Source: PALSA-660 sp963726435
Lineage (GTDB): Bacteria > Actinomycetota > Coriobacteriia > Anaerosomatales > PALSA-660
Reading direction: 5' to 3'
NCBI GenBank assembly: GCA_963726435.1
Contig: CAVSCJ010000004.1
Location: 186,001-250,000 of the forward strand
DNA: 64,000 nt
Positions within the stretch are counted from its first letter, which is position 1. Each line of letters starts with the position of its first letter. Below, piece by piece: positions 1-7,636 of the stretch. A model generated the notes under the pieces. That model was not told the DNA's origin. It saw nothing but the letters and a program-made list of their open reading frames with translations, and made no database searches. A program made the position numbers and the translations under genes.

Positions 1-761
1 CGCCGCTCGTCCACGCTGCGCTGCTTCATCTGCTCGCGGATCGACGCCGCGACCTCGTCGACCTCCTTGGACCCGCACGTCCCCAGACCGCAACGGTCCT
101 CGTACCTGTAGCTGAGGCTCTCTCCGTCCGACATCTCCCTGTAGCGCAAAGAGGCCTGCTCCATCAGTCGCTCCAGAAGGCCGGTCCTGTGGACGACGAA
201 GCGCGCGCCCAGCGAGGCCACCTGCTCATCCCACACCGCGGCGGCTTCGCCGCTCGCCCCTTCCTTCAGGAGGATGTTCCGCTGCCTCACGGCGCGCCCG
301 TAGTCCCGGCGCAGTGCGCCGTAGGTGGAGGACAGCTGCTCTCCGAGATCGTCGATGGATGCCCTACGCCTCTCGGCTGGCCCCTTCACCATACCTAGGT
401 CGTCTGGTGTGAAGACAACGGATGGGAGAATACCGGCAACCTCCGAGTGACGCCGCCGCGGCTGCCCGTTGACCAAGTAGGCGCGGTGTCCTTGTTCGTC
501 CACATCGAGTTGGATCTCCAAGACACGTGGACCGTCCTCGGCTCGCATCCCTACACGCGCGCCCCGCGCCCCCCATCTCACGAGCTCGCAGGGATCCGGG
601 CGGCGGAACGACCTGGCCGAGGTCACGAGCTGGACCGCCTCGATGATGTTCGTCTTCCCGACCGCGTTGGGTCCCACGAGGATGGTCAGGCCGGACGAGG
701 GTTCGAGCGTCAGCCTCTGGTAGTTGCGGAAGTCGGTCAGGTCGAGTCTGGTGATGCGCAC
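1..761 (-). CDS. recF: DNA replication/repair protein RecF (partial, C-terminus beyond window)
   Basis: RecF is an SMC-like ATPase that loads RecA at single-strand gaps. Translating the minus strand from a GTG at 761 gives VRITRLDLTDFRNY, the usual RecF opening. The Walker A loop GPNAVGKTN follows near residues 31-39, then IIEAVQLVTSARSFR, and later the LVNGQPRRR and PSVVFTPDDL segments typical of the family. About 253 residues are present; the family is usually 360-380 aa, so roughly the last third, with the Walker B/signature region, lies beyond base 1. The gene sits 22 bp downstream of dnaN on the same strand, the classical dnaA-dnaN-recF order, and is probably co-transcribed. No frame break is seen in the part present. 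Confidence 0.93.
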   Translation of the reverse strand, partial: MRITRLDLTDFRNYQRLTLEPSSGLTILVGPNAVGKTNIIEAVQLVTSARSFRRPDPCELVRWGARGARVGMRAEDGPRVLEIQLDVDEQGHRAYLVNGQPRRRHSEVAGILPSVVFTPDDLGMVKGPAERRRASIDDLGEQLSSTYGALRRDYGRAVRQRNILLKEGASGEAAAVWDEQVASLGARFVVHRTGLLERLMEQASLRYREMSDGESLSYRYEDRCGLGTCGSKEVDEVAASIREQMKQRSVDER

Positions 762-783
762 GAGTCGGTGACCGGCCCCTCTC

Positions 784-1893
784 CTATGGGCGCACCGGCA
801 TGATGAGGTACGTGTACTCACCACTGCCGGACGAGGAGAAGACGCCGGGCTTCAGGGGGCTCGTGGCGATGAAGGTCAGTTTCTGGTCGTCTGACGAAGC
901 CACCGCGTCGAGAAGGAAGGCGTGGTTGAAGGCGATCTCGATCGGCTCTCCGGAGGCCTCCACCATCAGGTCCTCGCTGGCTTCTCCGACGTCCTGGGTG
1001 ACGGCCGAGAGTGTGAGAGTGCTGTCCGCTATCTTCAACCGCACAGGTGCGTTGTGTTGGGCCAGTAGTGAGACGCGCTGGGTGGCTTCGAGGAGTTCGA
1101 GACGATCGACCGTCATGGTCGTCTCGCCCTCTGTCGGGACCAGGGTCTTGTAGTTGGGGAACGTGCCCTCGATCCGCCGTGTCACGTATGTCGTGTCGCC
1201 GACGTGGAAGACTATCTGGTTGGCAGAGACCCCCATATTCACGGTCTCTGTGGAACCGGCTATCTTCGGGACCTCTTCCAGCGACTTCCCGGGCACCACC
1301 ACTTCGATCCGCTCCTTGGCCGGCTCCTTCAGCGTCGCCGTCCTGATCGCGAGGCGATAAGAGTCGGTCGCCACCATGCGGATCTCTGAGCCGTCGACCA
1401 CAAGGAGAACCCCGGTCAGGACCGGCCTCGCCTCGTCGCGGCTGACGGCCTTACAGACCTGCCGGACCATAGTCCCCAACAGTGATGAAGGGAGGTCGAT
1501 GGAGGATGAGGCGTCGACCTCTGGGAAGCGGGGGAAGTCGTCGGCTGCCAGCGTGCGGAGCTCGAAGGAGATCAGGCCAGCTTTCTCGGAACGGCAGGAG
1601 ACCGAGATCCTGTCGAATGTGGTCGTCTCTATCCGTATGGCCACATCCGGCATCTTGCGCACCACGTCCGCGAGCAGACGACCTGGAATGACAGCGGCCC
1701 CCGCCTCCTCCACGTCGGCCGGTCTGCTATCGCGGATCGAGATCTCCAGATCGGTCGCCTGAAGGACGATCGACCCGTTCGACGCCGTGAGAAGAAGTCC
1801 CGAAAGGATCGGGAGGGTCGTGCGCGATGACAAGGCCTTTGTCACCACACCGAGCGAATCGAGCAGCGCACCTCGAGCGATCGAGAGCTTCAT
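784..1893 (-). CDS. dnaN: DNA polymerase III subunit beta (sliding clamp)
   Basis: This is the ring-shaped processivity clamp that tethers DNA polymerase III and repair polymerases to DNA. The 369-residue product has the three-fold repeated clamp architecture of the family (usual length 360-380). It shows TTLPILSGLLL near the N-terminus, VRQVCKAVSRDEARPVLTG in the second domain and a C-terminal YTYLIMPVRP, matching the canonical MPxR clamp ending. Two ATGs are possible. The outer one (1899) directly abuts a GAAGAGG motif, so the inner ATG at 1893, starting MKLSIARG with that motif 6 nt upstream, is the better start. recF follows after 22 bp; dnaA lies upstream across a 297-bp spacer. Confidence 0.96.
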   Translation of the reverse strand: MKLSIARGALLDSLGVVTKALSSRTTLPILSGLLLTASNGSIVLQATDLEISIRDSRPADVEEAGAAVIPGRLLADVVRKMPDVAIRIETTTFDRISVSCRSEKAGLISFELRTLAADDFPRFPEVDASSSIDLPSSLLGTMVRQVCKAVSRDEARPVLTGVLLVVDGSEIRMVATDSYRLAIRTATLKEPAKERIEVVVPGKSLEEVPKIAGSTETVNMGVSANQIVFHVGDTTYVTRRIEGTFPNYKTLVPTEGETTMTVDRLELLEATQRVSLLAQHNAPVRLKIADSTLTLSAVTQDVGEASEDLMVEASGEPIEIAFNHAFLLDAVASSDDQKLTFIATSPLKPGVFSSSGSGEYTYLIMPVRP

Positions 1894-2190
1894 GGTCATC
1901 CTCTTCTACAAGATCAGGTCTTCTACGGTCTTTCTTGCTTCAAATTGAACAGTAGTAGCCGTCGTGCTGTGGATGTTGTTGAGAAGCGTCATGTCCACAG
2001 GTGGGACCCCGTGTCCCTCGAACCCTCGGCTTGTGATGTATGTGTGGACGGGTGTTGACAGTCGGACCCGCACGATATGTTGTGCCCCACTCCGGCCCGG
2101 TTCTCCAGCATCCGCCCACAAGCCCCGCACAGCCTACTCCACACCCCCGACGAGGACCTACTCGTCAAATGCGCCGCTCGTTGAACACTC
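1894..2190. other. dnaA-dnaN intergenic spacer with degenerate DnaA boxes
   Basis: About 300 bp without a convincing gene. It contains degenerate DnaA-box-like 9-mers: TGTGGATGT at 1968-1976, ATGTCCACA at 1991-1999 and TGTGGACGG at 2043-2051, each differing by one to three bases from TTATCCACA or its complement. In several bacteria the dnaA-dnaN spacer carries a second DnaA-box cluster of a bipartite origin, so this may be an accessory origin element or a DnaA-responsive dnaN promoter region. No clear -35/-10 pair for dnaN was identified. Confidence 0.4.
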
Positions 2191-3648
2191 TCAGCTCTTC
2201 TGCCGTATGGCGGTCGTCAGCGACTGGATCTGATTCAGGACCTCCCGCTGCTCACCGAGCAACTTGGTGATCTTGGCGTTCGCATGGATCACGGTGGTGT
2301 GGTCCTTGCCGCCGAACTCAGCCCCGATCCGCGGGAGGGACATGTCGGTGAGTTCACGAGCCAGGTACATCGCCACCTGCCTCGGAAACACGATGTTCTG
2401 AGACCGCTTGTTGCCCACCAGGTCGGACATATTGAGGTTGTAGAAGCGGCACACCTCGCCTTGTATCACCTGTATCGAGATGGGTCTTACCGCTCGCTCG
2501 GGGAACATCCCTTTGAGGACGTCGCGGGCCAGGTCCAGCGTGATCGTCTTGTCCGGTGTCAGCAGCGCATACGCCTTCACACGTATGAGCGCTCCCTCGA
2601 GTTCGCGCACGTTGCCCGACGCACGCTCGGCGATCAGGTTCAGGACCTCCGGCGGGACCGGGACGCCGCCCTCCGACTCGATCTTCCTCTTCAAGATGGC
2701 GACGCGGGTCTCGAGTTCCGGAGGATTGATGTCGGCGATCATCCCGTGATTGAACCGGCTGATGATGCGCTCGTGAAGCGTCTCCAGTTCGTAGGGCGGA
2801 CGATCCGATGTGATGACGATCTGCTTGTGCCCCTCATAGAGGAACTTGAAGGTCCGGAAGAACTCCTCCTGCGTCTCCTTCTTGGAGATCAGGGCCTGGA
2901 TGTCGTCGACCAGGAGAACGTCGTTCTCGCGGTACCTGCGGCGGAAGGCGTCCATGCCCTTCGACCGGATGGCGTCGGTGAACTCATCGACCATGTGCTG
3001 GGCGTCGATGTACCGCACCCTCTGGTGAGGGGAGTACGTAGATATATAGTGTCCGACCGCCTGAAGCAGATGTGTCTTGCCCAGGCCTGAGCCGCCATAG
3101 ATGAACAGCGGGTTGTACTTGAACACCGGCGTCTCGGCGACCGCCAACGCGCACGTGTAGGCGAGCTGGTTCGAGCCTCCTACAACGAACGAGTCGAAGG
3201 ACAGCCGGGGGTTGAGCCCGACCGCGACGGATACGGGCTTGTCCTCGGTAGCCACGACACCGGCGTCCAGTCCTGCGTGGACCTCTGCGGGAGCCGGGGA
3301 GATGGGACCCGCTTCCCGTGCCTGCTGCCCATGACGTGTCTCGTCGAACGTCGCGGACTCTTCAGGACTGCGCACGACGAACTTGACACCCGTCTGCTCC
3401 CCGGCTACTTCGGTGAGCGCCGCCGATAGTAGGCCCGTGTAGCGGTTGCGCAGCCAGTCGCGCCCCCAGGCGTTGGACACGGAAACGACGATGTCGGCGC
3501 CGACCCTCCCGAGCGGCTCGGTATCGCGGAACCACGTCTTGAAGACGAGCTCGTTGAGTTCGTCCTTCACGATCTCCAGCGCGCCCTCCCACAACCGGCG
3601 GACCCCCTCGCCGGCCACGGTCACCATTCCCTCTCCGACCTTTGGCAT
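2191..3648 (-). CDS. dnaA: Chromosomal replication initiator protein DnaA
   Basis: DnaA is the AAA+ ATPase that binds DnaA boxes, melts oriC and loads the helicase. In order the product has the N-terminal DnaB-interacting domain (WEGALEIVKDELNELVFKTW), a variable Pro/Ala linker, the AAA+ core with Walker A GGSGLGKTH and Walker B VLLVDDIQ, the ISRFNHG sensor region, and the C-terminal domain IV with the DnaA signature around GGKDHTTVIHA. The frame opens at a GTG (3672) that overlaps the upstream stop codon by 4 bp. The internal ATG at 3648 (MPKVGEGMV) has a GGGGAGGA ribosome site 8 nt upstream, so I place the start there: 485 aa, against 493 for the longer form. It lies next to oriC and downstream of a coupled HATPase gene. 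Confidence 0.96.
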   Translation of the reverse strand: MPKVGEGMVTVAGEGVRRLWEGALEIVKDELNELVFKTWFRDTEPLGRVGADIVVSVSNAWGRDWLRNRYTGLLSAALTEVAGEQTGVKFVVRSPEESATFDETRHGQQAREAGPISPAPAEVHAGLDAGVVATEDKPVSVAVGLNPRLSFDSFVVGGSNQLAYTCALAVAETPVFKYNPLFIYGGSGLGKTHLLQAVGHYISTYSPHQRVRYIDAQHMVDEFTDAIRSKGMDAFRRRYRENDVLLVDDIQALISKKETQEEFFRTFKFLYEGHKQIVITSDRPPYELETLHERIISRFNHGMIADINPPELETRVAILKRKIESEGGVPVPPEVLNLIAERASGNVRELEGALIRVKAYALLTPDKTITLDLARDVLKGMFPERAVRPISIQVIQGEVCRFYNLNMSDLVGNKRSQNIVFPRQVAMYLARELTDMSLPRIGAEFGGKDHTTVIHANAKITKLLGEQREVLNQIQSLTTAIRQKS

Positions 3649-3668
3649 CAGCCGATCCTCCCCATCGC

Positions 3669-4493
3669 TCACTCGAACACCCGCTCAAGGCAGGTGACAC
3701 CGTATGTGGTCAACGTGCGCTTGCCGCTCGCGTCCGCGGCGATCAGCCCGGCTTCCTCAAGGAAGGCGAGATCGCGGTAAGCCGTTGCGACGCCGACATC
3801 GAGCTCGCGGGAGAGGGCCGACGGCCCGACAGAGCCCAGCTCGAGGATTATCGAGAGGGCCTGCTTCTGCCGGTCGCTCAGCCGGGGAACGCGCGTGTCG
3901 GCCGCGCTCTGCTCGGTGGAAGGTTCACTTGGCGGCGCGCACCTGAGGGTTACCACTGTGCCGCGGCCGAGGTTGTCGTCTATCTCGATGGTTCCGCCGG
4001 CGAATGTGAGCGTCTCACGGACGATCGGCAGGCCGGAGCCCACTCCTCGGATGATGCTCTTCATGCTCGAAGTAGCCGTGGAGAATCCCGGCTGGAAGAC
4101 CTTCTCCTTGTCCTGGATCCCCGGGCCCTGATCCGCGAAGCGGACGGTGGCCCCTCCGTCCAAGATGGTCACCACGACCTCGCGGAAGCCGGCGTGGATC
4201 AGGTTCTCCGAGACCTCCCGGATGGTCGTGTAGGGTATCGACCCCCCGCGCTCCCGGGCGATGTTGTACGTACGAGAGGCCAGCTGCTCGATAGCCTCGG
4301 CCAGGCTGTCGGACGCCAGTTCCTCTACTCGCGGGGCGACGGCCAGGCTGTCGTAGATGGCTATCCTCGCGGTCGTGTCGTCAGACGACAGGCGGATAGC
4401 GTCTTCATCCACGCGGTGCGCGACGATGGCCTGGGGTGCGGCGATATCCGTCTCGAAGGATCGCTTCACGTTCCGGTCGTGCACCTCCCCCAT
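3669..4493 (-). CDS. HATPase-domain / winged-helix protein coupled to dnaA
   Basis: I do not recognise a named family. The 274-residue product carries a GHKL-type ATP-binding domain: N-box-like EVSENLIHA near residue 94, G1 box FADQGPGI near 122 and G2 box GVGSGLPIV near 150. This is followed by a C-terminal winged-helix module (LSDRQKQALSIILELG, then VATAYRDLAFLEEAGLI). There is no H-box with a phospho-acceptor histidine, so it is not a complete sensor kinase and looks more like an anti-sigma/RsbW-like or stand-alone regulator. Its stop overlaps the outer dnaA GTG (GTGA, 3669-3672), implying translational coupling. The start is uncertain: ATG 4493 (MGEVHDRN) is chosen because longer frames run into the promoter/SOS-like element. 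A GTG at 4469 is an alternative. Confidence 0.75.
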   Translation of the reverse strand: MGEVHDRNVKRSFETDIAAPQAIVAHRVDEDAIRLSSDDTTARIAIYDSLAVAPRVEELASDSLAEAIEQLASRTYNIARERGGSIPYTTIREVSENLIHAGFREVVVTILDGGATVRFADQGPGIQDKEKVFQPGFSTATSSMKSIIRGVGSGLPIVRETLTFAGGTIEIDDNLGRGTVVTLRCAPPSEPSTEQSAADTRVPRLSDRQKQALSIILELGSVGPSALSRELDVGVATAYRDLAFLEEAGLIAADASGKRTLTTYGVTCLERVFE

Positions 4494-4541
4494 AAGCGGC
4501 GATCGCCGCATTCCACAACTCCGCCCCCCGGGACCTCTCGC

Positions 4542-4556
4542 AAAACACCTGTTCAG
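4542..4556 (-). promoter_or_regulatory. SOS-box-like element, oriC-left copy
   Basis: Read on the minus strand this is CTGAACAGGTGTTTT. Its core GAACAGGTGTTT matches the Gram-positive LexA/DinR consensus GAAC-RNRY-GTTY at every defined position. It lies 49 bp upstream of the HATPase-dnaA operon start, a promoter-proximal position. An identical copy in opposite orientation lies at 4861-4875. LexA itself is not in the window, so binding is inferred from the consensus only. Confidence 0.5.
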
Positions 4557-4597
4557 AGGCGTATCCACTGGATCGCCGTGCTTCGGGGAATCTCGTG

Positions 4598-4625
4598 TTG
4601 ACAGCCCCTGACCTGCGGTTATGAG
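4598..4625 (+). promoter_or_regulatory. Possible promoter reading into oriC
   Basis: TTGACA (4598-4603), a 16-bp spacer and TATGAG (4620-4625) form a sigma-70-like promoter on the plus strand with no coding sequence for 600 bp downstream. If active, it would transcribe through the DnaA-box cluster toward rpmH. The -10 match is poor at its last two positions, so confidence is low. Confidence 0.3.
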
Positions 4626-5035
4626 TCGCTTTGCACAGCCCTTTCCACATATGTGGAAAACTCGGGGGCGCAACAGGCTCCCGGAGGAGCCGAAACACTA
4701 GGTGAAGGGTGTAGCGCGCCCGCAGGTCCCTTTCCGCACGTGTTCCATGGTGCATTCTGTGGATAAGGGACGACGATGCCCCCGCCCCACCCGGAATGCT
4801 GTGGATAACCACCAGGGTGGACGCGGAGGCCTCGATGACGCGCGATCGGTGCCATACCGTCTGAACAGGTGTTTTCAAGGTCCAGAGTGCCTCGTCGCCT
4901 GCCTTGGCGACGCCGCCGATTCTAGCAGAGCGGCTGCCTCGCAACAATCGGCCCGGGCGGGTTATCCACAGCCGCGGCGCGCTCCAATCCTGCGTTTTCC
5001 ACAGTGTCCACATTTTGGGCGCCAATTTCCCCAGA
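4620..5035. other. oriC: Chromosomal replication origin oriC
   Basis: The non-coding region between the dnaA operon and rpmH holds a cluster of DnaA boxes. Three are perfect TTATCCACA 9-mers or complements: 4758-4766 (minus), 4800-4808 (minus) and 4962-4970 (plus). One-mismatch TTTTCCACA lies at 4995-5003, with a further TGTCCACA at 5005-5012. An 18-bp perfect palindrome, TTTCCACATATGTGGAAA, spans 4642-4659. The position between dnaA and rpmH is the standard bacterial origin site. T-rich stretches around 4994-5035 could be the unwinding element. The precise limits are my estimate. Confidence 0.85.
4861..4875 (+). promoter_or_regulatory. SOS-box-like element, oriC-right copy
   Basis: CTGAACAGGTGTTTT on the plus strand is a perfect 15-bp inverted copy of the element at 4542-4556, 305 bp away, sitting inside the DnaA-box region. 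It matches GAAC-RNRY-GTTY. No promoter or gene begins just downstream (rpmH starts 361 bp further on), so a role in origin architecture is as plausible as repression of a promoter. Confidence 0.45.
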
Positions 5036-5130
5036 GCCTGCGGAAAGCGTTCCGCGACCCTTCGAGGGCCCCGGATCCGTCCTGGCGGCCCGGCGGCGGT
5101 CGCCGAAACCCGCCTGGAGGCTGCCGCGCG

Positions 5131-5160
5131 TTGACACCCCCGACGGGGCGAGGATACAAT
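5131..5160 (+). promoter_or_regulatory. Promoter of the rpmH-rnpA-yidD-yidC-jag operon
   Basis: A near-consensus sigma-70-type promoter: TTGACA at 5131-5136, an 18-bp spacer, TACAAT at 5155-5160. It is placed 76 bp upstream of the rpmH ATG, leaving a leader of about 70 nt. A strong promoter is expected for a ribosomal-protein-led operon beside oriC. Confidence 0.8.
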
Positions 5161-5235
5161 CGTGCGGCTCTGCGCCCGAGCGGCGCGTCCCACCAGGTGA
5201 CCCCGACCACCCCGCATGGGGATGGAGTGAGCAAT

Positions 5236-5373
5236 ATGAGCAAGCGCACCTATCAGCCGAACGTCCGTCACCGCGCAAAGGTGCACGGCTTCCGTGCCCG
5301 CATGGCGACCGCAGCCGGCCGTGCGGTGCTCGCCGCGCGTCGCCGCAAGGGCCGCAGGGTCCTCAGCGCCTAG
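5236..5373 (+). CDS. rpmH: 50S ribosomal protein L34
   Basis: A 45-residue, very basic protein starting MSKRTYQPNVRHRAK with GFRARMATAAGRAVLAARRRKGR, the unmistakable L34 signature. L34 lies in domain III of 23S rRNA and is always among the first genes beside oriC. The usual length is 44-46 aa. The ATG is preceded by a GGAG-containing site (GATGGAGTGAGCAAT). It is the first gene of the operon driven by the promoter at 5131-5160, and rnpA follows. Confidence 0.97.
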   Translation: MSKRTYQPNVRHRAKVHGFRARMATAAGRAVLAARRRKGRRVLSA

Positions 5374-5416
5374 TACCGCCATGGCCCTCCCGGCCGTGGG
5401 TCGCGAGGCGGATCTC

Positions 5417-5746
5417 ATGCGTACCCTGACAGCAGCGAGTGACATCGACTCCCTGTTCAAGACCGGCCGAAGAGGCAGCACCGGCCCCCTTGTGGTGATC
5501 GGCGCCGTCACACCGGCCGGACGCGGCCCAGAGGGTCGCGTCTTGTTCGTGGCGGGCAAGAAACTCGGCGGCGCCGTCGTTCGCAACCGGTGCAAGCGGG
5601 TCCTGCGGGAGGCGGCGAGAAGGGCAGGCGCGCCGTGGGACGGCTTCGACGTCGCGATCGTAGCGAGGGTCGCGGTCGCGACCGCCTCCCCCTCGGTTCT
5701 CGACGCGGCTCTGAGCGAGGGCCTGCGCAAGGCCGGCTTGCTGTGA
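5417..5746 (+). CDS. rnpA: Ribonuclease P protein component
   Basis: This basic subunit helps the RNase P RNA process tRNA 5' ends. The family features are the N-terminal LTAASDIDSLFKTGRR segment, equivalent to the usual DFxxVFxxGxR, VLFVAGKKLGGAVVRNR in the middle and the RNR motif region NRCKRVLREAAR. The start is ambiguous. ATG 5417 (MRTLTAASD) has a GAGGCGG site about 7 nt upstream and gives 109 aa. An upstream ATG at 5381 (MALPAVGRE), 8 nt past the rpmH stop, would give 121 aa but lacks a ribosome site. The stop overlaps yidD (GTGA). Confidence 0.92.
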   Translation: MRTLTAASDIDSLFKTGRRGSTGPLVVIGAVTPAGRGPEGRVLFVAGKKLGGAVVRNRCKRVLREAARRAGAPWDGFDVAIVARVAVATASPSVLDAALSEGLRKAGLL

Positions 5747-6015
5747 CGGAAGAGCCTGTTCGACCGTCACTGCTCACGCGCGCAGCCCGGACGGCCGTGA
5801 CGGGCTGCATCCGCGGATACAAACTCCTCGTGTCGCCGTTGCTTCCGAGGTCGTGCCGCTTCCAGCCGACGTGCTCGTCATATGCGCTAACATCAGTCGA
5901 GCGATTCGGCGTGATGCGAGGCGGCTGGCTCGCGATCAGGCGTATCGTACGGTGCCACCCCTTCAACGAAGGCGGCTACGACCCAGTGCCGGAGACGTTC
6001 CGGCCCAAGAGATGA
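5743..6015 (+). CDS. yidD: Membrane protein insertion efficiency factor YidD
   Basis: A small (90 aa) inner-membrane-associated protein that assists YidC-dependent membrane insertion. The diagnostic CRFQPTCSSYA motif is present, preceded by IRGYKLLVSPLLPR and followed by HPFNEGGYDPVP, all conserved in the family. The frame starts at GTG 5743, overlapping the rnpA stop codon by 4 bp, so translation is coupled. It is followed by yidC after 44 bp, its usual neighbour and functional partner. Confidence 0.94.
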   Translation: MTEEPVRPSLLTRAARTAVTGCIRGYKLLVSPLLPRSCRFQPTCSSYALTSVERFGVMRGGWLAIRRIVRCHPFNEGGYDPVPETFRPKR

Positions 6016-6059
6016 TCCGGCGGGCCCGGCTCGGGCCCCTGTAGAGAGGTTCTGCATCC

Positions 6060-6797
6060 GTGGCTGCGATCTGGGATGGTTTGAAGAACTACATATTCCT
6101 CGCACTCCAGTTCCTGTACGCGGGCGTGCACGACTACGGCTTCGCGATCATCCTCCTGACAGTCGGCTTCCGCGTGCTGATGACGCCACTCATGTGGAAG
6201 CAGACGAAGTCGATGATCGAGCTGCAGAAGGTCCAGCCCAAGATCAAGGCCCTTCAGGAGAAGTACAAGAACAACAAGGAGAAGCAGCAGGAAGAGCTGA
6301 TGAAGTTCTACAAGGAGAACAAAGTCAACCCATTCGGAGGTTGCCTGCCCCTCCTGCTCCAGATGCCGCTGCTGTTCGCCCTCTATGGAGTGCTCGGCGG
6401 GACTGCTGCGGCTCCGGGAAACCTTCTGAAGCACCTCGCGACGAACCCCGGGATCAGCAAGGCGTTCTGGGTGGTATTGCCAGATATTACCAGGTCTCCA
6501 CAGGCGGTCTACAGCGCGGCCGCGTCCGCGGGATTCCTGCCCGCCGTCTGGGCCGCCCTACCCTACCTGGTCTTCGCCGCCCTGTTCGCGCTCAGCACCT
6601 GGCTCCCGCAGTACCTCCTCACCAAGGATCCCACTCAGCGACGCACGGCTGGCTGGATGGCGATCATGATGCTCTGGTTCGGCTTCGTGTCGCCGGCCGG
6701 CGTCCTCATCTACTGGGTGACGTCGAGCGCGTGGCAGGTCGGCCAGCAGGTGCTCACGCAGCGTATGCTCGCAGCCAAAGAGGGAGCTGAATCATAG
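6060..6797 (+). CDS. yidC: Membrane protein insertase YidC/Oxa1
   Basis: YidC inserts proteins into the cytoplasmic membrane, alone or with SecYEG. The 245-residue product is of the short Gram-positive/actinobacterial type without the large periplasmic domain of proteobacterial YidC. It contains FAIILLTVGFRVLMTPLMWKQ, the charged cytoplasmic hairpin (QPKIKALQEKYKNNKEKQQ), the NPFGGCLPLLLQMPLLFALY core, and C-terminal helices ending in GVLIYWVTSSAWQVGQQ. The start is a GTG at 6060 with GAGAGGT about 10 nt upstream. The next gene, jag, begins immediately after the stop. Confidence 0.95.
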   Translation: MAAIWDGLKNYIFLALQFLYAGVHDYGFAIILLTVGFRVLMTPLMWKQTKSMIELQKVQPKIKALQEKYKNNKEKQQEELMKFYKENKVNPFGGCLPLLLQMPLLFALYGVLGGTAAAPGNLLKHLATNPGISKAFWVVLPDITRSPQAVYSAAASAGFLPAVWAALPYLVFAALFALSTWLPQYLLTKDPTQRRTAGWMAIMMLWFGFVSPAGVLIYWVTSSAWQVGQQVLTQRMLAAKEGAES

Positions 6798-7544
6798 ATG
6801 CGCACTGAGATCACACAGGAAGCCCCCACCGTCGAGGAGGCCGTCGACGCCGCGCTCGAGGAGCTGGGAGTGCAGGCGGACGCCGCACAGTACGAGATCC
6901 TTCAGGAGCCATCGCACGGCATCTTCGGAACAGGCAAGCCCGCGAAGGTGAGGGTGTGGCTGAAGCCGGGCGTGGCCGAGGAACTCGCGCAGGTGATCCC
7001 CGACGAGCAGGAGCCCGAAGAGGATGACGAGGCACCCCTGCCGCAGGCCCTCCGGGCCATCGAAGAGCGGATCGAGTTGACCGATGAGGAACTCGACAAG
7101 GTCGCGGACACCGCGGTGTCGGTGATCCAGAGCATTCTGCGCACCTTCGGGATCGAGTCGACTATCGACGAGTATGAGGGAGAGGATGGCGATATCATCC
7201 TGGACATCGTCGGAGGAGACCTCGCCATCCTGATCGGGAGGCACGGCAGGACGCTGGACGCGCTACAGACTCTGGTGAGTGCTGCCACCAGCCGGCAGCT
7301 CGGGTTCCGCCATCCGATCCTCGTGGATGTCGAGGGGTATCGCGGGCGGCGGAGAGAGAAGCTCGAAGACATCGCTCGGCGCACGGCGGATCGCGTCGCG
7401 CGTCAGGGTCGACCCGTTCGCCTGAGGCCGATGACGAGCTACGAGCGTCGTGTGATCCACATGGCGCTGCGCGAGGACAAGCGTGTCATGACGGGGAGCG
7501 ACGGAGAAGAGCCGTCGCGCGCCGTGGTCGTCACGCCGAAGTAG
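6798..7544 (+). CDS. jag: Jag/KhpB family RNA-binding protein (KH and R3H domains)
   Basis: This RNA-binding protein (SpoIIIJ-associated Jag, also KhpB/EloR) is linked in Firmicutes to cell elongation and is almost always the gene after yidC. The N-terminal Jag domain covers about residues 1-55, with SHGIFGTGKPAKV. A type-II KH domain follows with IGRHGRTLDALQTLVS, then an R3H domain with MTSYERRVIHMALRED. At 248 aa it is within the family range. The ATG directly abuts the yidC stop. A strong hairpin downstream (7571-7592) ends the operon. Confidence 0.93.
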   Translation: MRTEITQEAPTVEEAVDAALEELGVQADAAQYEILQEPSHGIFGTGKPAKVRVWLKPGVAEELAQVIPDEQEPEEDDEAPLPQALRAIEERIELTDEELDKVADTAVSVIQSILRTFGIESTIDEYEGEDGDIILDIVGGDLAILIGRHGRTLDALQTLVSAATSRQLGFRHPILVDVEGYRGRRREKLEDIARRTADRVARQGRPVRLRPMTSYERRVIHMALREDKRVMTGSDGEEPSRAVVVTPK

Positions 7545-7570
7545 CAGGACGGGCGGCACCACGATGCGAC

Positions 7571-7592
7571 GAGGCCCGCGAAAGCGGGCCTC
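7571..7592 (+). terminator. Rho-independent terminator after jag
   Basis: A perfect 9-bp stem GAGGCCCGC / GCGGGCCTC around a GAAA tetraloop, followed by TCTTCTTC. It lies 26 bp after the jag stop and closes the rpmH-jag operon. Confidence 0.85.
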
Positions 7593-7636
7593 TCTTCTTC
7601 GCCGGGCTGGGATGACCTGGCAGCACGGCCGCCGGA

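Noticed and set aside
2055..2090. TTGACA at 2063 and TATGTT on the plus strand in the dnaA-dnaN spacer as a promoter
   Set aside because: Spacer is 15 bp and it points to no plus-strand gene; likely chance.
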